From: Atrichornis clamosus
Taxonomy: Eukaryota; Chordata; Aves; Passeriformes; Menuridae
Assembly: GCA_013400975.1 (NCBI GenBank)
Contig: WBMZ01003496.1
Location: 62,001 to 126,000, forward strand
Length of the DNA: 64,000 nt
Direction: 5' to 3'
Part shown: one piece after another, positions 61,501 through 64,000 of the stretch
How positions within the stretch are numbered: position 1 is the stretch's first letter
How the letters are laid out: every line of letters begins with the position of its first letter
The notes under the pieces: generated by a model
The model's input: the letters and a program-made list of their open reading frames with translations, nothing else
Databases searched by the model: none
Told to the model about the DNA's origin: nothing
Program-made: the position numbers and the translations under genes

Positions 61501-61830
61501 GCACAAATTTTCAGAGGAATTAGGTTTGCTGCTTTTGACAGGCATGTGTTCTGGGAAGAAAAAGATGAATAATTTGCAGGTGTCAAACTAGTTAGGGAAG
61601 CCAGGTAGCCATCAGAAAGAAGTACCTCTTTCAAATCAACTTCTAGCAAACCCAACCACTTGGTTTATAAAGCAGCCCACAATCCCTAGTATGCTAAATT
61701 TTATAGCCCTCAGGAAAAAGAGAAACACAAACACAGGAAGGGAGGAATGCCGCAGAAACTGTTTTGTTAGAGAGAGGTTGGATTTCTCTTCCAGTGCAGT
61801 GTTCTCTGTTTTGTTGGTTAGTTTTGACTC
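58527..61830. other. Unique noncoding sequence, no gene seen
   Basis: Open frames up to 138 codons (59570-59986, minus) lack domains. AT-rich unique stretches at 60340-60660 contain TAAT cores. No repeat family recognised with confidence. Confidence 0.5.
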
Positions 61831-61844
61831 TTTTTTTTTTTTTT
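61831..61844. repeat. Poly-T tract
   Basis: Fourteen T followed by CTTTCTCC. Low-complexity. Confidence 0.8.
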
Positions 61845-62900
61845 CTTTCTCCTTGGGGTAATGGCACATGTAGCTGTTTTGTTTCCTACATGCCAGGTAG
61901 TAATTAAAATTAGCAATCTGGTAATCAGTATCTTGGCCTTGGGCACTAGAAACAGATGTACTAAATAATGCCAAAAGTTGTTTCAAACTAAAGGAGGCTG
62001 ATGTGAGGATCTGTACTGAGGCAACTCCGTGAATTCAGTGCATCCAGTTGACTTATGTGATAAGGGATGAAGCCAAACATTTCAGTCAGTCCTTGTCACC
62101 TGCTGTCCCCGGCAGAAGGTAACAGATTGTGTGAACTTTGTCATGACTTGAAATTTTATGAGTAACATCTTGTGATCAAGCTCCTGTCCCTGAAATCTGT
62201 GCATGGAGATGAACCAAGCCGTGCTGCACAGCCCAAACCCTGGCACACACAGTGCCAGCCACCTTCTGCTGGTCAAGTCATCTTTCACTTAACTCTCCTG
62301 CAGCTCAGCAGTGGGTGAGGAAGCACTGAGGAGATTTTGTTTCCTTGGGAGAAAGTCAGATTGACATTAGCTTCACCCTCACCGAGGAGAGAGAGCAAAG
62401 GAAGAACTACAACCTCCACCTGCCTGTCCTGCTCAGCGTCTTGTCCTTTGTTGAAGAGAAGACAGGGACATGGAGGCAGCCCCAAAACATCTTCAGCAAC
62501 AGGAATTCACACTAGCCAGCCTCATACACATATCACCCCTGCAGGAAAGTCTGCAAAAGGACACAAATTTAACAGTCTCCCATCACGGCCCATCCCTGTT
62601 TCTCCTGCTGCTGCGTCCATGCAGAGGCTCACGGCGTGGGCTCAGCCTGCACAGGCAGTGATGGCTGTGAGGAAAACTGCTGTCACCTGGGGATGGCACC
62701 ATCCCTTCACCCCCTGCAAGCACTGACATCCTCTCCACTCCCTCCTCAGGAGCTGGGAGCTGCTCCAGAGAGGCCAGCCAGCTCTAAAACCAAACTCTGC
62801 TTTTTCACTTACTGTGTTCCAGTCCATGAGAGTGGGCATTGGCTGTCAGGCAGCTGTGGTCTCAGCGGATTGTGTTTGTGGTGGGGCACTTGGGATTCCT
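61845..62900. other. Unique noncoding sequence, no gene seen
   Basis: Overlapping frames up to 129 codons at 62285-62902 on both strands, no domain content. Confidence 0.5.
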
Positions 62901-63012
62901 GATTTCTAGTCCTGGTGCTGCCTTTTGCTCGGTGTGTGGCCTTGGAAGACTCACTTAACTCTGCAGCACAGCAGATTTTCCTTCTCTTGGATGGGGAAGT
63001 GACACCTGCCAA
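62901..63012 (-). repeat. MIR-type SINE, degenerate
   Basis: On the plus strand, TAGTCCTGGTGCTGCCTTTT (62907-62926), GTGTGTGGCCTTGGAAGACT (62932-62951) and CACTTAACTCTGCAGCACAG (62952-62971) match the MIR reverse complement in order (AGTCCTGGCTCTGCCACTT, GCTGTGTGACCTTGGGCAAGT, CACTTAACCTCTCTGTGCCTCAG). They continue to TTTTCCTTCTCTTGGATGGG and ACACCTGCC, which fit TTTCCTCATCTGTAAAATGGG and ACCTACC. Confidence 0.72.
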
Positions 63013-63634
63013 GCCACAGCTGGGATAAACAGCAGCATCCTGCTAAGGAGTAGAACCTCTTACACTAGGAGCTCAGAGGGAAGACACTAAAATAAAGTGA
63101 TTAATAATGTGAATTGTGCAGTGGTTATTTTCTATCCCAGACACAAATATGCTGTGTTGACGAGTTGTTCTTTGCCAGTTCTTTGAAGGGAAGGTGTACC
63201 ATCACATTGCACCAGCTACTGGAAGTTTGCATGCTGACATATTTCTTTCAGCACAGGGCTGATCTAGCTGATAGAAAACAGTTCCATTAATATGGTGTGG
63301 GAAGGAAGGGGATGAAGCTCCTTGGCTTCCCCTTCCTGTCTATGTAATGCTCAGAGCTGTACTCAGAGGTGAATCTGCTTGAGGGTCTCCTAACTCTGTG
63401 CAGAGCCAGTTCTGGTACTGGGTGTACTTGTCATGACAGTGAAGGACCCTGTTCTGACTCTTGGATGTTGGAGCTGCACGTTGTAGTGTTGCAGGAAATG
63501 ATATCAGAATCTGGCTGCTCCCTCATTTAGAAAATTCAGGGAAACCAGACTTTGTTGAGACAGGCTCTGAACGTCCTGCTTAATCAGAGACAACAGGGTT
63601 TCATGGAGATGGTGAGAAGGGCTGCATATGCTGA
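63013..63634. other. Unique noncoding sequence, no gene seen
   Basis: No coding frame or repeat recognised. Confidence 0.5.
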
Positions 63635-63685
63635 GTTTTGTGCTTCAGTTTCCTCTGCTGTAGAAGTAAAGGGGAAACTAATGAG
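63635..63685 (-). repeat. Possible MIR-type SINE fragment
   Basis: TTGTGCTTCAGTTTCCTCTG (63639-63658) then CTGTAGAAGTAAAGGGGAAA resembles the MIR reverse-complement core GTGCCTCAGTTTCCTCATCTGTAAAATGGGGATAA. Short match only. Confidence 0.38.
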
Positions 63686-64000
63686 AGGGGATGAATTACT
63701 CTAGCTTAGAAATCACCTAAGCTACGTTCCCATATGGAAACCTCTTCCCCTCTGCCTCACCACTACAAACCTCTGTGTCCCTATTGTCTGAGCAGTCAAG
63801 GGCACCAGAAGTCCTGAATCCTTCCTGTGAGTAGCAGACGGTGCTGATGTTCCCTGGAGAAGTGGACTGAGGGCTAAAGGATCCAGGTTCTCGTTGTGTT
63901 TGGCCCCCCCCATGCCTGTGGCAGCAACCTCAGCAGATTGCACCATCAGCTGCTGCAACAGGAGGTCTTTGCAAGGTGTGAAGGCATCAAGCTCAAGGAG
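63686..64000. other. Unique noncoding sequence to window end
   Basis: An eight-C run lies at 63904-63911. A 78-codon minus frame (63722-63958) has no domain. Confidence 0.5.

Noticed and set aside
1..64000. CRISPR array, operon, tRNA, rRNA, LTR retrovirus or mobile bacterial element
   Set aside because: No regularly spaced repeats, no tRNA cloverleaf, no LTR pair or primer-binding site and no reverse-transcriptase motif were seen; the repeat content is that of a bird nuclear genome.

Overview
The window looks like nuclear DNA of a bird. The main evidence is three truncated CR1 retrotransposon tails (18391-18816, 21636-21893, 30866-31018) carrying the CR1 3' signature, with a degenerate TGATTCTATGATTCT-type end. 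The interspersed repeat load is otherwise low, and it includes decayed amniote MIR-type SINEs and palindromic amniote repeats. I cannot resolve order or species from this.

I find no protein-coding gene I can defend. The open frames, at most about 204 codons, have no recognisable domains, lack a coding pattern, and mostly sit in locally GC-rich or stop-poor sequence. I see no tRNA, rRNA, CRISPR array, operon, retroviral LTR pair or reverse-transcriptase motif. The window is best read as intergenic or deep intronic sequence.

Layout:
1-10.3 kb: unique sequence with a purine tract (1.26 kb), two AT-rich homeodomain-site-rich islands (2.58-2.70 and 5.90-6.02 kb), an A/purine tract (6.47 kb) and a probable MIR tail (7.0 kb).
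10.3-16.3 kb: a candidate regulatory block (10.3-10.8 kb), an amniote MIR (12.95-13.14 kb), a POU-site island (13.43-13.6 kb) and a weak candidate exon (16.1-16.3 kb).
18-24 kb: the most repeat-rich part, with an inverted amniote repeat, a minus-strand CR1, a plus-strand older CR1, and a poly-T and a poly-A tract in opposite orientation.
24.9-25.2 kb: a CpG-retaining segment.
30.9-31.06 kb: a plus-strand CR1 abutting a MIR scrap.
34.3 kb: a long TTCC microsatellite.
37-50 kb: several segments that look like conserved noncoding elements (38.12-38.39, 39.69-39.93, 44.69-44.86, 47.17-47.42, 48.28-48.45 and 49.46-49.56 kb), plus a CpG cluster at 42.96-43.08 kb and a G-quadruplex motif at 43.4 kb.
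50-64 kb: a TG/TA microsatellite, a palindromic amniote repeat (52.85 kb), an AT-rich candidate element (54.64-54.81 kb), MIR copies (56.5, 62.9 and 63.6 kb) and a 10-bp-unit tandem repeat (58.5 kb).

The simplest reading is a gene desert or large intron holding distal regulatory elements. The regulatory calls rest only on composition and motif impression, because no alignment could be run. They are candidates, not established elements.
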